The position numbers and the translations under genes are program-made. The notes beneath the pieces were generated by a model that saw nothing but the letters and a program-made list of their open reading frames with translations, was not told where the DNA came from and searched no databases. A stretch of DNA of 64,000 bases from Hymenobacter aerilatus (GTDB taxonomy: Bacteria; Bacteroidota; Bacteroidia; Cytophagales; Hymenobacteraceae): the NCBI RefSeq assembly GCF_022921095.1, contig NZ_CP095053.1, positions 2,522,501 through 2,586,500 of the forward strand, given 5' to 3'. Below, in pieces: positions 33,914 through 43,778 of the stretch. Positions within the stretch are counted from its first letter, which is position 1; each line of letters begins with the position of its first letter.

Positions 33914-35467
33914 TTATTGCCAGCCTGGGTTTTGCGTCAGACCGGCCGCATCAATATCAACTTGCGGAATGGGTAGCAGATTGCTTTTGCCAATTACGAA
34001 GTTGTTGAAATCAGCATCCCGGGCTTTTAGTTGATCCAAGGTGCTCTGGTTATTTAGCAGATTCCAGCGCTTCAAATCAAACCAACGTAGTCCTTCACCG
34101 GTCAGTTCAGTTACGCGCTCGTGCATGATCTGCGTGCGTAGGCTGGCCTGGTCGAAGTTGGCACTGGTAAGCGGCGCCAGGGTAGCCCGGCTCCGCACGC
34201 GGTTGATCAACGGAATGGCGTTGGCCGTCTGGCCTTGCTCGTTCAGGGCCTCGGCTTGCAGCAGTAGTACGTCAGCAAAGCGCATCACCCGGTGATTAAT
34301 GGGCGAATCGAAGTTCTCGAACGTCCGGTAATAATCCGTCTGGTACTTGCGCCAGTAGATACGGGCGCGGTTGCGCGCATCTGTTCTGTACCGGTTCAGA
34401 AAACCTACCCCATATACCAATGTGTCGCCATCAACTGGCAGATTGGTAGAGAATTGCCGCCGATTATAGAACACGGTAGCTGCTAAGCGCGGGTCGCGGG
34501 CACCACTCGTAGTTCCTTCTTTCAAGAATTCATTTACCACCCAGGGTCGCGCTTCACCATCTACAAAACCGCCGGCATTGGGGGCGCCGAAGAACTGAGA
34601 ACGTTGCCCGCCCTCTGAGGAGGTAGCGTCGTCGCCGTCGTTGCCTCCTTGCCGGGCGTCGGAGAACTGTACCTCGAAGATGGATTCCGAATTGTTTTCC
34701 GTTGTGTGCCGGAAGTTATCGGTGTAGGTGTTGGTGAGCGAGTACTGGTTGGAACTGATGACCTCCGCAAACTGGGCCGAGGCATCGGCCCAGCGGCGGT
34801 TTTGCATGTAGGCCTTGCCCAGCAGAGTAGCCGCCGCGTTGCGGGTAGCGCGCCCAATATCATTACCCGAGTAGGACACGTCGAGGTCGGGCTTGGCGGC
34901 CAGCAGATCGGTATAAATCTGATTCCATACTGCCTCCTCGGTACCTTGGGGTGGGCGGTAGTCAAGGGTAGATGGCTCCAGCGCCAGCGGCACATTGCCG
35001 TAGAGCGATACCAAGTTGAAGTACAGCAACGCGCGCAGGAAGCGGGCCTCGGCAAGCACCCGCGCCTTCAGCTGGGCATTCATCTCAATGGCCGGCACAT
35101 TGGCAATTACCTGGTTGCAGCGCCAGATGCCCCGGTACCCATCGCGCCACAGATTCTGCGACACCTCGAAATTGTAGTTCACCAGCGTGAACTTGGTGAA
35201 GTCGGCCAGCTCGCCCCAGGGGCTTTGGCTGAAGCCATCGTCGGAGCGCAGGTCGTAGGCAAAATTATACCAGCGGCGGTAGGTACCCAGCTGCTGTAGG
35301 CCACTATAGCAAGCATTCACGCCCTGCACGGCATCGTCGCTGGTGGCCCAGAAGGAGGCCGTGGTGGGCTGGTTGGGGTTTACCTGTTCCAGCAGATTGT
35401 CTTCGCAGGCGGTGGTCAGCAACAGGGTGCCGGCCAGCGCGGTTATTTTTACGAAAGGATATTTCAT
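33914..35467 (-). CDS. susD: SusD/RagB-family nutrient-binding outer-membrane lipoprotein
   Basis: 517 residues. The lipobox is visible in LLLTTACEDN. The N-terminal SusD-like part (NPNQPTTASFWATSDDAVQGVNACYSGLQQ) and the C-terminal RagB/SusD part (ITRVRSR-type segment, INRVRSRATLAPL; WFDLKRWNLL, LLPIPQVDIDAAGLTQNPGW) are complete. It should bind a glycan on the cell surface and deliver it to the SusC channel encoded just upstream (35-bp gap). The ligand is probably an arabinose/galactose-containing plant glycan, judging from its neighbours. Confidence 0.95.
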   Translation of the reverse strand: MKYPFVKITALAGTLLLTTACEDNLLEQVNPNQPTTASFWATSDDAVQGVNACYSGLQQLGTYRRWYNFAYDLRSDDGFSQSPWGELADFTKFTLVNYNFEVSQNLWRDGYRGIWRCNQVIANVPAIEMNAQLKARVLAEARFLRALLYFNLVSLYGNVPLALEPSTLDYRPPQGTEEAVWNQIYTDLLAAKPDLDVSYSGNDIGRATRNAAATLLGKAYMQNRRWADASAQFAEVISSNQYSLTNTYTDNFRHTTENNSESIFEVQFSDARQGGNDGDDATSSEGGQRSQFFGAPNAGGFVDGEARPWVVNEFLKEGTTSGARDPRLAATVFYNRRQFSTNLPVDGDTLVYGVGFLNRYRTDARNRARIYWRKYQTDYYRTFENFDSPINHRVMRFADVLLLQAEALNEQGQTANAIPLINRVRSRATLAPLTSANFDQASLRTQIMHERVTELTGEGLRWFDLKRWNLLNNQSTLDQLKARDADFNNFVIGKSNLLPIPQVDIDAAGLTQNPGWQ

Positions 35468-35502
35468 GATAAAGTAGAGGCGAATGGAATGAAACGACGC
35501 GC

Positions 35503-38500
35503 TTAGAAGCCCAGTTGGATGCCGGCCGTGTAGGAACGCACGATGGGGTAGGTACCATCGTCGATACCACGGGCCAAGCTGCCACCGCCCGGCGTTTCGG
35601 GGTCGTAGCCGCTGTATTTGGTGATGGTGAAGACGTTCTGGCCCGTCAGGTACACGCGCAGGCTGCCAATGCCTTTCACCTTACTCAGCGCCGTTTGGGG
35701 CACGTTGTAACCAATTTGCAGGTTCTTCAGGCGCAGGTAGGAGCCATTTTCCAGCCAGCGCGTAGAGTTCACGCGAGAGTTGTTGGCAGCCGACACGCCA
35801 GCCGCGCCGCCACCGCCCGCTTGCACAATGCGAGGCGTATTGGTGGGGTTTTCGGGCGTCCAGGGGTTGTAATCCGTACGGTAGTTGCTGTTGTCGTCGC
35901 CGCGGTCTACCCACCATTTGCCCACGTTAAGCACGTCATTGCCCTGCACACCCTGAAACAGAGCGGCAATGTCAAAATTCGCGTAGCCAGCATTCAGGTT
36001 CACGCCGTACTGAATTTTAGGAAACACCCGTCCTACATGTACGCGGTCGAGGTCGTTGATCGTGCCATCTCCGTTGATGTCGCGGTAACGCGCATCGCCC
36101 GGCGAGGCATTGGGCTGGGCGCTGGCCGCAATTTCGTCGGCCGTCTGAAACACCCCTTCGTACTGATACAGATAGAACGACCCGATTTCGTAACCTACCT
36201 CCGTGCGAGCCGCCCCGTTCGGACCAGCTTGGTAGATCTGGCCGTCGCCTCCTAGTTGCTTCACCCTATTGCGCAGGGTAGTAATATTGGCCGAAGCCCC
36301 GTAGGTAAAGGCGTTGCGCGTGTCAGCGTAGCCTAAGTTCAGCTCAAAGCCGCTGTTTTCCAGTCTTCCGATGCGCTGGTACGGGTCACCACCAGCGTTA
36401 CCTAAAAAGATGGGGGGCACCGGGTTAACTAGCGCTTGGCGCGTTTGAGCAATGTAGTAATCGGCCGAGAGTGTCAGGCGGTCTTCCAGCAGCCCCAGGT
36501 CTACCCCAAAATTAGTGGTACGACGCTCCTCCCAGCCAATACGCAAGCTGGGTAGCTGAGTCTGAATCTTCCCATTAACAATGGTTTGGGTAGGCCCAAA
36601 CGGGTAGTTCACGTTCGGGTTGATGTTGGCCGTGATGAGGTAGGAGCCGCCATAGGCACCACCGAGCAGGTCGTTGCCTAGAGAACCGTAGCTGGCCCGC
36701 ACCTTCAGGTTGCTGATGCTGCTCACATTCTCAAAGAACCGCTCTTTGGAAATGCGCCATCCTAGCGAGGCAGCGTAGAAGTTGCCGTACTTGTTAGCCG
36801 GGTCGAAGCGGGAGGAACCGTCGCGGCGGTAGGCACCCGTCACGAGGTAGCGCTGGTCGTAGTCATAGGTTAGCTGACCGAAGTAAGAACGCTTCGTGAA
36901 GGTATACTGATTGCCTTGCACAGCCGGGTTCTGCGTACCAGCACTCAACGCCCAATAGTACTCAGGTCCGGTGCCATAGCCGTAGTTGATGCCACGCGTA
37001 AGGCTGTAATCAGTGCGCTGCTCGGAGTAGCCCGCCACAGCCGTCATGTTGTGCAGGCCGAAGCTTTTATCAAACGTCAGCGTATTTTCGGCTAGGCCGA
37101 AGAAGTTACTGCCTTGGTTTTCAGCAAAGCTCGACGGGTTCAGCGGGTCATTTTGCCGCCACTGGCCGTATTTGCGCTTGGCTTGGTCGTGGAACGCGTA
37201 GTAGTCCATGGCCAGGTTGAGGCGGTAACGCAGAAAATCGGTAAAGGCAAACTCACCGAACACGCTACCCTGCAAGTGGTTCTGGGTGTTAGTATCGTTC
37301 AGCAGGTTTTGCAGCGCAATGGGGTTGGTGCCGAAGGTGCTGGCGTTGGTATTGCCAAAGCCGTAGCCCCCGGGGTTGGCCGCATCGTACACGGGAATCA
37401 CGGGTAGCATCCGCAGCACATCAATGAACGGCACCCCGTTGAGGCGAGTCTGATTGGCGCGCGTAAGCAGCAGGCTCTCCCCTACTTTCAGCTTGCCCTT
37501 TGTGAAGCCCGAGTTGATGCGCAGGCTGTACCGCTCAAACTTCGGCCCCTCGATAATGCCTTTCTGGTTGAAGTAGCCGGCCGAAATCAGGTAGTTGGAC
37601 GTGGAAGTACCGCCCGAGAAGCCCAGGTCGTAGTTTTGTACCGAGCCGTGTTGTAACAGTTCTTTCTGCCAATCGGTATCTACCCCGTTGTCGTTTGCGG
37701 CAAATGGCTGCCGGGTTCGGCCGGCGTTGTCGTAAGATTGGTTGTTCAGTTCGCGCCAGCGGGCGGCTCCTACCAGGTCGTAGGTCCGGCCAATCACCTG
37801 TGGCCCACCCGAGGCACTCAGGTTGATTTTGGCCTCACCCGAGCGGCCGCGGCGGGTAGTGATGATAATAACCCCGTTGGCACCGCTGGCGCCGTAGGGG
37901 GCCAGCGAAGCTGCATCCTTCAGCACTTGTACTGACTCCACATCCTGCGGGTTGAAGTCACGGATATCATACGTCCACAGACCATCCACCACGTACAATG
38001 GGCTGCTACCGTTGTTGATAGAACCAATACCCCGGATATTCACGGTAGGATTTTGACCCGGCACGCCCGAGTTGGTCACCTGCACACCCGGCAAGCGCCC
38101 CTGAATGGCCTCCGTGACCGTGGCCACCGGTGCCCGGCGCACTTCCGTGCCGGTAGTCGTAGCCACGGAGCCCGTCACGTCCTCGCGCTTTTGCGTGAGG
38201 TAGCCTACCACCACTACATCGTTTAGCGTCTGGGCATCCGGCGCCAGCGAAACATCGATGCTCGTGCGGCCGTTCACGGCCACCTCTTGGCTGGTATAGC
38301 CCACAAACGAGAAAACGATGGTTGCATTCTCTGGCACTGTCAGAGTATAACGACCATCGGCGTCGGTCTGCGCACCATTGGTGGTGCCTTTCACTACCAC
38401 GTTTACGCCTGGTAGGCCGACACCCTTCTCATCCACCACACGCCCCGCTACAGCTATATCAGCTACCTTGTTTAGGGCACTGTGCAAGGAAGCGGGCGTA

Positions 38501-38586
38501 GGTGCTGCTGCAGCCAGCGTCATTGGCACACAATAGAGCAGCGAGGGTAGCGCTATCTGATGTAGGTAACGTACATTTTTTTTCAT
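35503..38586 (-). CDS. susC: SusC/RagA-family TonB-linked outer-membrane channel
   Basis: 1027 residues from the ATG at 38586 (MKKNVRYLHQIALP). A signal peptide, a carboxypeptidase-like domain (AGRVVDEKGVGLPGVNVVVKGTT), the plug with the SusC signature (LYVVDGLWTYDIRDFNPQDVESVQVLKDAAS) and a 22-strand barrel follow. It is the TonB-driven importer for the SusD-bound glycan. Two LacI-type operators lie 36 and 74 bp before the start codon on the coding side. It is the first gene of the susC-susD-GH43 row. Confidence 0.95.
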   Translation of the reverse strand: MKKNVRYLHQIALPSLLYCVPMTLAAAAPTPASLHSALNKVADIAVAGRVVDEKGVGLPGVNVVVKGTTNGAQTDADGRYTLTVPENATIVFSFVGYTSQEVAVNGRTSIDVSLAPDAQTLNDVVVVGYLTQKREDVTGSVATTTGTEVRRAPVATVTEAIQGRLPGVQVTNSGVPGQNPTVNIRGIGSINNGSSPLYVVDGLWTYDIRDFNPQDVESVQVLKDAASLAPYGASGANGVIIITTRRGRSGEAKINLSASGGPQVIGRTYDLVGAARWRELNNQSYDNAGRTRQPFAANDNGVDTDWQKELLQHGSVQNYDLGFSGGTSTSNYLISAGYFNQKGIIEGPKFERYSLRINSGFTKGKLKVGESLLLTRANQTRLNGVPFIDVLRMLPVIPVYDAANPGGYGFGNTNASTFGTNPIALQNLLNDTNTQNHLQGSVFGEFAFTDFLRYRLNLAMDYYAFHDQAKRKYGQWRQNDPLNPSSFAENQGSNFFGLAENTLTFDKSFGLHNMTAVAGYSEQRTDYSLTRGINYGYGTGPEYYWALSAGTQNPAVQGNQYTFTKRSYFGQLTYDYDQRYLVTGAYRRDGSSRFDPANKYGNFYAASLGWRISKERFFENVSSISNLKVRASYGSLGNDLLGGAYGGSYLITANINPNVNYPFGPTQTIVNGKIQTQLPSLRIGWEERRTTNFGVDLGLLEDRLTLSADYYIAQTRQALVNPVPPIFLGNAGGDPYQRIGRLENSGFELNLGYADTRNAFTYGASANITTLRNRVKQLGGDGQIYQAGPNGAARTEVGYEIGSFYLYQYEGVFQTADEIAASAQPNASPGDARYRDINGDGTINDLDRVHVGRVFPKIQYGVNLNAGYANFDIAALFQGVQGNDVLNVGKWWVDRGDDNSNYRTDYNPWTPENPTNTPRIVQAGGGGAAGVSAANNSRVNSTRWLENGSYLRLKNLQIGYNVPQTALSKVKGIGSLRVYLTGQNVFTITKYSGYDPETPGGGSLARGIDDGTYPIVRSYTAGIQLGF

Positions 38587-38621
38587 GATTATTGAAAAGG
38601 GAAAGTGGGAACTGTTAGTTT

Positions 38622-38633
38622 GCAAACGTTTGC
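38622..38633. promoter_or_regulatory. LacI-type operator 1 (susC proximal)
   Basis: Perfect palindrome GCAAACGTTTGC, 36 bp ahead of the susC start. A central CpG and flanking A/T pairs are typical of LacI-family sites. The likely ligand-binding partner is the regulator at 46390. Confidence 0.85.
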
Positions 38634-38659
38634 CTAGCAGGTTATAAAAGAATGCATTT

Positions 38660-38671
38660 GCAAACGTTTGC
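38660..38671. promoter_or_regulatory. LacI-type operator 2 (susC distal)
   Basis: Same 12-bp palindrome with extended symmetry TGCAAACGTTTGCA. Its centre is 38 bp from operator 1, about 3.6 helical turns, which allows binding of two dimers or a small loop. Confidence 0.87.
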
Positions 38672-38879
38672 ATATTCGTAGAATAAAAAAGCCCGTAGGC
38701 TTATAAGAGAGGTAGCTCGTAGAACACGTGATGGCGCTTATTGCTACCGCTACTGAAATATGATACAACTCAACACACCGCAAACACAGGTACAATGGTA
38801 GCATTTCAGCGTGCTAAAGTCAAGATTATACTTGAATAATTACATACTATCCCTACCACTACTCAACTGTAGCATGACT

Positions 38880-38887
38880 CAAAACTA
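38880..38887 (-). promoter_or_regulatory. Possible TAnnTTTG promoter for susC
   Basis: On the minus strand the sequence reads TAGTTTTG, matching the Bacteroidota -7 element. A TTG about 16 bp upstream could be the -33 box. It would leave a leader of nearly 290 nt, with both susC operators downstream of the start point acting as roadblocks. Confidence 0.3.
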
Positions 38888-38945
38888 TAGGACAAAGCAC
38901 ATACAACGCCTTACCAACCAGTGCAAACTATTTTAAATAAATAAG

Positions 38946-38957
38946 ACAAACGTTTGC
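38946..38957. promoter_or_regulatory. LacI-type operator 3 (galK)
   Basis: ACAAACGTTTGC, one mismatch from the consensus, 54 bp before the galK start. A TA-N3-TTTG promoter-like sequence begins two bases further on, so a bound repressor would block polymerase. Confidence 0.8.
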
Positions 38958-39010
38958 GTAAATTTTGTTCTTTTGCACTTAGTATTCTGTTCTATTTCAC
39001 TTCTTCGCAC

Positions 39011-40183
39011 ATGCTTTCTACCACCGTCGCAGCCGCATTCCGGCAACACTATCCTGCAACCCCCTTGCTGGTCCGGGCACCGGGCCGGGTCAATCTGATT
39101 GGGGAACACACCGATTACAACAACGGTTTTGTGCTGCCGGCGGCCATCGACAAAGAAATCTGTTTTGCGGTAGCACTGAACAATCAACCGGAAGCACGCC
39201 TCTACTCGGTGGACCAGGACGAGCATTATACGCTGAACTTGCAGGATGTGCAGCCAGGCAATACCCAGTGGGCCAACTACCTAAAAGGTGTGGTGGCAGG
39301 ATTTCAGCAGCGGGGCGTTACAGTGCCGGGCTTCGACTGTGCGTTCGGCGGCAACGTACCCATCGGGGCCGGCTTGTCGTCGTCGGCGGCTGTGGAATGC
39401 GGGTTGGCTTTTGCTCTAAATGAGCTGCTCAATGCCGGCTTCAGTCGGATGGAGCTGGCCCTGATTGGGCAGCAGGCCGAGCACCAGTTTGCGGGCGTGC
39501 GCTCCGGCCTGATGGACCAGTTTGCCAGCCTGTTCGGCAAGGCCGACCATGTGGTGCGCCTCGATTGCCGCTCGCTGGACTATGAGTATTTCCCCTTCGA
39601 CACGGCCACTTGCCACATTGTGCTCTGCAACTCCGGTGTGAAGCACTCCCTGGCCAGCTCGGAGTACAACACCCGCCGCCAAGAATGCGAGAAGGGTGTG
39701 CAGATCTTGCAGCAGTACTACCCTGAGGTGGAAAGCCTGCGCGACGCTACCCTGGATCAGCTGGACCAGCACCGCGAGGAGCTGGGCGACGTGGTATACC
39801 GCCGCTGCTCCTACGTGGTGCGCGAAAACCAGCGCGTAGAAATTGCCTGCCAGCACCTGACCCAAGGCGATTTAGCCGCGTTTGGACAGCAGATGTACGC
39901 CTCCCACGCTGGCCTGCGCGACGATTACGAAGTGAGCTGCCCTGAGCTAGATGTACTGGTAGAAATTGCCCGCGAAACGCCTGGCGTTCTGGGCTCTCGC
40001 ATGATGGGTGGCGGATTTGGGGGCTGCACCATCAATTTGGTGCCTACTGAGTTGGTGGATAGCTTCTGCGAGCGGGCCGCCGCTGAATACCAGAGCCGCC
40101 TGGGTCTGCACCTGGAAACGTATAAAACCTCTATCGTGGCTGGCGTGGAGGCATTGCCAGCTGTAGCCACGTCGGGGCAGTAG
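39011..40183 (+). CDS. galK: Galactokinase
   Basis: 390 residues from the ATG at 39011. It phosphorylates galactose at C1 using ATP, the first Leloir step. The galactokinase signature GRVNLIGEHTDYNNG, the ATP loop GAGLSSSAA and the GHMP motif 3 (MMGGGFGGCTINL) are all intact. It heads a two-gene unit with galT and is divergent from susC over 424 bp that contain three LacI-type operators. galE and galM are not in the window. Confidence 0.96.
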   Translation: MLSTTVAAAFRQHYPATPLLVRAPGRVNLIGEHTDYNNGFVLPAAIDKEICFAVALNNQPEARLYSVDQDEHYTLNLQDVQPGNTQWANYLKGVVAGFQQRGVTVPGFDCAFGGNVPIGAGLSSSAAVECGLAFALNELLNAGFSRMELALIGQQAEHQFAGVRSGLMDQFASLFGKADHVVRLDCRSLDYEYFPFDTATCHIVLCNSGVKHSLASSEYNTRRQECEKGVQILQQYYPEVESLRDATLDQLDQHREELGDVVYRRCSYVVRENQRVEIACQHLTQGDLAAFGQQMYASHAGLRDDYEVSCPELDVLVEIARETPGVLGSRMMGGGFGGCTINLVPTELVDSFCERAAAEYQSRLGLHLETYKTSIVAGVEALPAVATSGQ

Positions 40184-40286
40184 CCGGCTACCTTTCCGAC
40201 GGAAGCAGCATGGCCTGCGTATGCTTTCTAACACGTATTGGCGGCTACTTGGCGCCCGTTTTTCACTTTCAGACTTCTAACAGCAC

Positions 40287-41336
40287 ATGGCTGAGTTTAA
40301 TTTCAACGACCATCCCCACCGTCGCTTCAACCCCTTGTTGGGGGAGTGGATGCTTGTTTCGCCCCAACGCTCGAAGCGGCCGTGGCAGGGCCAGCAGGAA
40401 GAGCCCGACACCGCTCAGCGCCCTACCTACGACCCTACTTGCTACCTGTGCCCTGGCAACGTGCGCGCCAATGGAGAGCATAACCCGCAGTATACGGGCA
40501 CCTTCGTGTTCGACAACGACTTTGCCGCCCTGCAAGCCGACGTGCCCGCCGGCGACCTGAACGTAGAAGGCCTGCTGCAAGCCAAGGCCGAGTCGGGGGT
40601 AGGGCGCGTGATTTGCTTCTCGCCCCGCCACGACCTCACCCTACCCGAAATGAGCGTGGAGGCCATCCGCGGGGTAGTAGATGTGTGGGTGGAGCAGTTC
40701 CGCGAGCTGGGCGCCCAGCCCGACATCAACTACGTACAGATTTTTGAGAACAAAGGGTTCATCATGGGGTGCTCCAACCCCCACCCGCACGGCCAGATCT
40801 GGGCGCAACGCCACGTACCCGGCGACCCGGCCAAGGAAACAGTGCAGCAGGAAGTGTATTACAAGGAGCACGGCAAAACGCTGCTGGCCGACTACCTGGC
40901 CCTGGAGCTACGCACCAAAGAGCGGGTAGTGGTAGAGAATGAGCACTTTGTGGTGCTGGTACCCTTTTGGGCGGCTTGGCCCTACGAAACGCTGGTGCTA
41001 CCGCGCCGTGTGGTGCAGGATATTACCCAACTGACCGACGAGGAGCGCACGGCCTTTGCCGACATCATCCGCCGCCTCACCATCCGCTACGACAACCTGT
41101 TCCAGACCTCGTTCCCCTACTCCGCCGGCCTGCATCAGCGCCCCACCGATGGCCAGGAGCACGAAAGTTGGCATCTGCACATGCACTTCTACCCCCCGCT
41201 GCTACGCTCGGCCACCGTGCGCAAGTTTATGGTAGGCTACGAACTGTTGGCTGAAGCCCAGCGCGACATCACCGCTGAGTATGCTGCCCAGCGCCTCCGC
41301 GAGCTACCAGAAGTTCATTATAAGGCTAGCTTGTAA
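40287..41336 (+). CDS. galT: Galactose-1-phosphate uridylyltransferase
   Basis: 349 residues. It swaps UMP between UDP-glucose and galactose-1-phosphate. The active-site motif is NPHPHGQIW (nucleophile His168), with the Zn/Fe-type ligands CYLC near residues 53-56 and HLHMHFYPP near the C-terminus. Its 104-bp gap to galK has no apparent promoter, so the pair is probably one transcript under operator 3. Confidence 0.95.
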   Translation: MAEFNFNDHPHRRFNPLLGEWMLVSPQRSKRPWQGQQEEPDTAQRPTYDPTCYLCPGNVRANGEHNPQYTGTFVFDNDFAALQADVPAGDLNVEGLLQAKAESGVGRVICFSPRHDLTLPEMSVEAIRGVVDVWVEQFRELGAQPDINYVQIFENKGFIMGCSNPHPHGQIWAQRHVPGDPAKETVQQEVYYKEHGKTLLADYLALELRTKERVVVENEHFVVLVPFWAAWPYETLVLPRRVVQDITQLTDEERTAFADIIRRLTIRYDNLFQTSFPYSAGLHQRPTDGQEHESWHLHMHFYPPLLRSATVRKFMVGYELLAEAQRDITAEYAAQRLRELPEVHYKASL

Positions 41337-41361
41337 AAGCAGAGTCAACACAAAATTGGCT

Positions 41362-41461
41362 GTCATCCTGAACGCAGTGAAGGACCTTCTCACGCGTGAA
41401 CGATACTCGTAACAACGAATCGTTCACGCGTGAGAAGGTCCTTCACTGCGTTCAGGATGAC
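41362..41461. repeat. Family-1 intergenic hairpin repeat, copy 10
   Basis: Perfect 43-bp arms at 41362-41404 and 41419-41461 around a 14-nt loop. The covarying segment is ACGCAGTG/CACTGCGT as in copy 3, but the inner stem (CACGCGTGAACGAT) is unique. It lies between convergent galT and GH43 genes. Confidence 0.95.
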
Positions 41462-41487
41462 GACTTCCTACCCTCCTACCTTCCGAC

Positions 41488-42630
41488 TCACTTCTCCCCA
41501 CTAGGCCGGGCCAGGGGCGTGCCCGTAGCTACCGGCACACCGAAATTGGGCGTGCCGTCGGTGTTCCAGGTGAAGCGCTGGGCGCGGGGTGAGCGGAACC
41601 CGCCGCAGCCCTGACCGGGCTGGTTGTTGGCATGGTAGAGAATCCAGTCCTGCTTGCCGTCCGGCGACTTGAAGAAGCTGTTGTGACCGGGCGCGTACAC
41701 GCCGTTGGTGGGATTGGCCTGAAAGACTGGTTCGGGACTTTTTGTCCAGCTTTCGGGCTTGGTCAGGTCGCTTTTGGCGGAGGCCGTGAGCATCCCGAGT
41801 TTGTAGGAATCGGTCCAGCAGCCGCTGGCGGAGTAGATGAGGTAGAGCTTGTTGCCGTGGCTGAGCACCTCAGGGCCTTCGTTTACGTCTACATGGGGCG
41901 GGTTGCTGGTGGCACCCAGGTCGCCGTCCTTTTCCCAAGCATAGGTAGGGGTAGACACCAGCACGCGTGGGCCATCTACAGTCCACGGGTTTTTCAGGTG
42001 GGCCAGGTAGATGTTCTGGCGGCCGTTCACGTCGCCTTCCCACCCCGACCATACCATGTACAGTTCCTTGTTGTGCTCGAAGATGGAGCCGTCAATAGCC
42101 CACTTGTTGGTGGTATCGGTGAGTTGGCCTTTGTCGGTCCAGGTGCCTTGCAGGGGGTCGGGCGAGGCGTTTTCGAGCACCCAGAGGCGGTGCGTTTGGT
42201 TGGTGCCCGCATCGGCCGCATAGTACACATACCACTTGCCGCGCAGGTAGTGCAGCTCCGGCGCCCAGATTTCGCGGGAGTTGGGGCCGGTGGCAGGGGG
42301 CGTCCACACCACGCGCTTCTCAGCCGTACCTAACTGGCTTAGCGACTTAGTTTTCCAGAGCGTGATGTTGCGGCCCGTGGTGTGCGTGTAGTAATAATAG
42401 CCGTCGTGGTAGATGCTCCACGGATCGGCGCCGGAGGGTAGCAGCGGATTGGTGAAGGTAGCCTCCGGTGCCGTAGCCGCAGCAGTATCCGCGGGGGTGG
42501 TAGCAGCGGGGCGGGTACAGCCCCCTACCCCGCCTAGCAGCGCCACGCTGAGCAGCAAGCTGCTCAGCCACCGGGCAGGTGCTATGCTTCTGGTTGGAGG
42601 TAGTGTACGCGATGAAGTCAACAGCGTCAT
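41488..42630 (-). CDS. GH43 family glycoside hydrolase, lipoprotein
   Basis: 380 residues with a lipobox (GGVGGCTRP) after a hydrophobic stretch. The GH43 propeller keeps the catalytic Asp in SGADPWSIY, the second Asp in WAIDGSIFEHN and the Glu in VNEGPEVLSHG. The sequence is closest to the enzyme at 43866 and also like that at 32754. It is predicted to be an alpha-L-arabinofuranosidase or xylosidase on the cell surface. It is the last gene of the row 43866 > 42634 > 41488, with only 3 bp between it and the clan GH-A gene. Confidence 0.92.
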   Translation of the reverse strand: MTLLTSSRTLPPTRSIAPARWLSSLLLSVALLGGVGGCTRPAATTPADTAAATAPEATFTNPLLPSGADPWSIYHDGYYYYTHTTGRNITLWKTKSLSQLGTAEKRVVWTPPATGPNSREIWAPELHYLRGKWYVYYAADAGTNQTHRLWVLENASPDPLQGTWTDKGQLTDTTNKWAIDGSIFEHNKELYMVWSGWEGDVNGRQNIYLAHLKNPWTVDGPRVLVSTPTYAWEKDGDLGATSNPPHVDVNEGPEVLSHGNKLYLIYSASGCWTDSYKLGMLTASAKSDLTKPESWTKSPEPVFQANPTNGVYAPGHNSFFKSPDGKQDWILYHANNQPGQGCGGFRSPRAQRFTWNTDGTPNFGVPVATGTPLARPSGEK

Positions 42631-42633
42631 AGC

Positions 42634-43734
42634 TTATTTACTGTTCAGCTTTTTGATAAGGTCGGCTTCGTCCTGACGGTAGGGCGTGCCGTCTTTGCGG
42701 AACACTTCGTGGAACCACTCGATGGGCTCCGAGCCATCGGCCAGAGGCGTATCCCAGGCGTATTTGGTGTTGGTTTTGCCATCTACCAAGCCCCAGTTGA
42801 TAGCACCCACGTTTTGCTTTTTCAGCATGGGCATGGTGGTGGCAAAGCGGCTGTTGCGCGGTCGGGCCATGTACTCGGTGCAGATTAGCGGCCGGCCGTT
42901 GGCTTTTAGCAGTTCCACCACGCGGCGGTGCCAGTCCTCGCTTTCGTAGTTGTGGTAGGTCACCACATCAGAATGACCAAGTTGATAGGTGTTCAGCTTC
43001 TCGAAGCCCCAGTTCCACAGGCCGACGCTCAGGGGCTGTGAGGGGTTTACCTCACGCGCCCAGGCAAAAGTATTGCGCAGCAGCGGCAGCGAGGTGTCGC
43101 CCTTGCCGGAGTTGCCAGGCTCGTTGTATAAGTCCCAGAGCAATATGCGCTTATCATTGGCGAAGGTGCGCAGCACATCCTGCACATAGGGTTTCAGGAC
43201 CATGAAGGTAGCCGAGTCGCGCGAGGCCGGGTCGCCGGGGTCCTGCACCCAGCCGGAGTTGTGCACGCCGGTTTTGGGTGCCGGCTGTGTGCCCGGCTGC
43301 GACGTCTTGTTCCAGCAGTCATCAAAAAACACGAAGATGGTCTGGATGTGGTGCTTGTCGGCAATGGCCAAGTAGTCGTTCATGCGCTTTTTGAAGCCTG
43401 CCTGATCTTCTTTCCAGGCCACGCTGTGCAAAAACACCCGCATGGCGTTGAAACCGATGCCCTCGGCCCAACCTAGCTCTTTGTCAATCGTGGCGGGGTC
43501 GAAGGTAGCGGCCTGCCACATCTCCAGCTGGTTGATGGCCGTACTGGGCGTGAAATTGGCCCCGCTGATCCACGCGTGTTGCTTATACCAGGCATTGGCC
43601 TTTTCTGCCGACCAGCGCTGGCCAATGGTGGCCGCAGCCACGGCACGGCTCTTGGTTTTGGCTTTCGTTTTCTGCGCCTGCGCGCCAGTGGTCGTTAGTA
43701 GCGCCAACGACAAGTAGAGCAATAGTTTTTTCAT
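42634..43734 (-). CDS. Clan GH-A glycoside hydrolase (GH5-like)
   Basis: 366 residues from the ATG at 43734, with a signal peptide (MKKLLLYLSLALLTTTGAQAQ). A TIM-barrel hydrolase: the acid/base Glu is in LWDLYNEPGNSG and the nucleophile Glu in PLICTEYMARP, as in clan GH-A. The family (GH5 or a neighbour) cannot be decided by eye, nor the bond it cuts. The enzyme is likely periplasmic. It lies between two GH43 genes in one transcript, which argues for joint action on the same glycan. Confidence 0.88.
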   Translation of the reverse strand: MKKLLLYLSLALLTTTGAQAQKTKAKTKSRAVAAATIGQRWSAEKANAWYKQHAWISGANFTPSTAINQLEMWQAATFDPATIDKELGWAEGIGFNAMRVFLHSVAWKEDQAGFKKRMNDYLAIADKHHIQTIFVFFDDCWNKTSQPGTQPAPKTGVHNSGWVQDPGDPASRDSATFMVLKPYVQDVLRTFANDKRILLWDLYNEPGNSGKGDTSLPLLRNTFAWAREVNPSQPLSVGLWNWGFEKLNTYQLGHSDVVTYHNYESEDWHRRVVELLKANGRPLICTEYMARPRNSRFATTMPMLKKQNVGAINWGLVDGKTNTKYAWDTPLADGSEPIEWFHEVFRKDGTPYRQDEADLIKKLNSK

Positions 43735-43778
43735 AGGGAAAGTGGGAGTGGAAAAATGAAGTCGAAGTTGAGGTAGTG

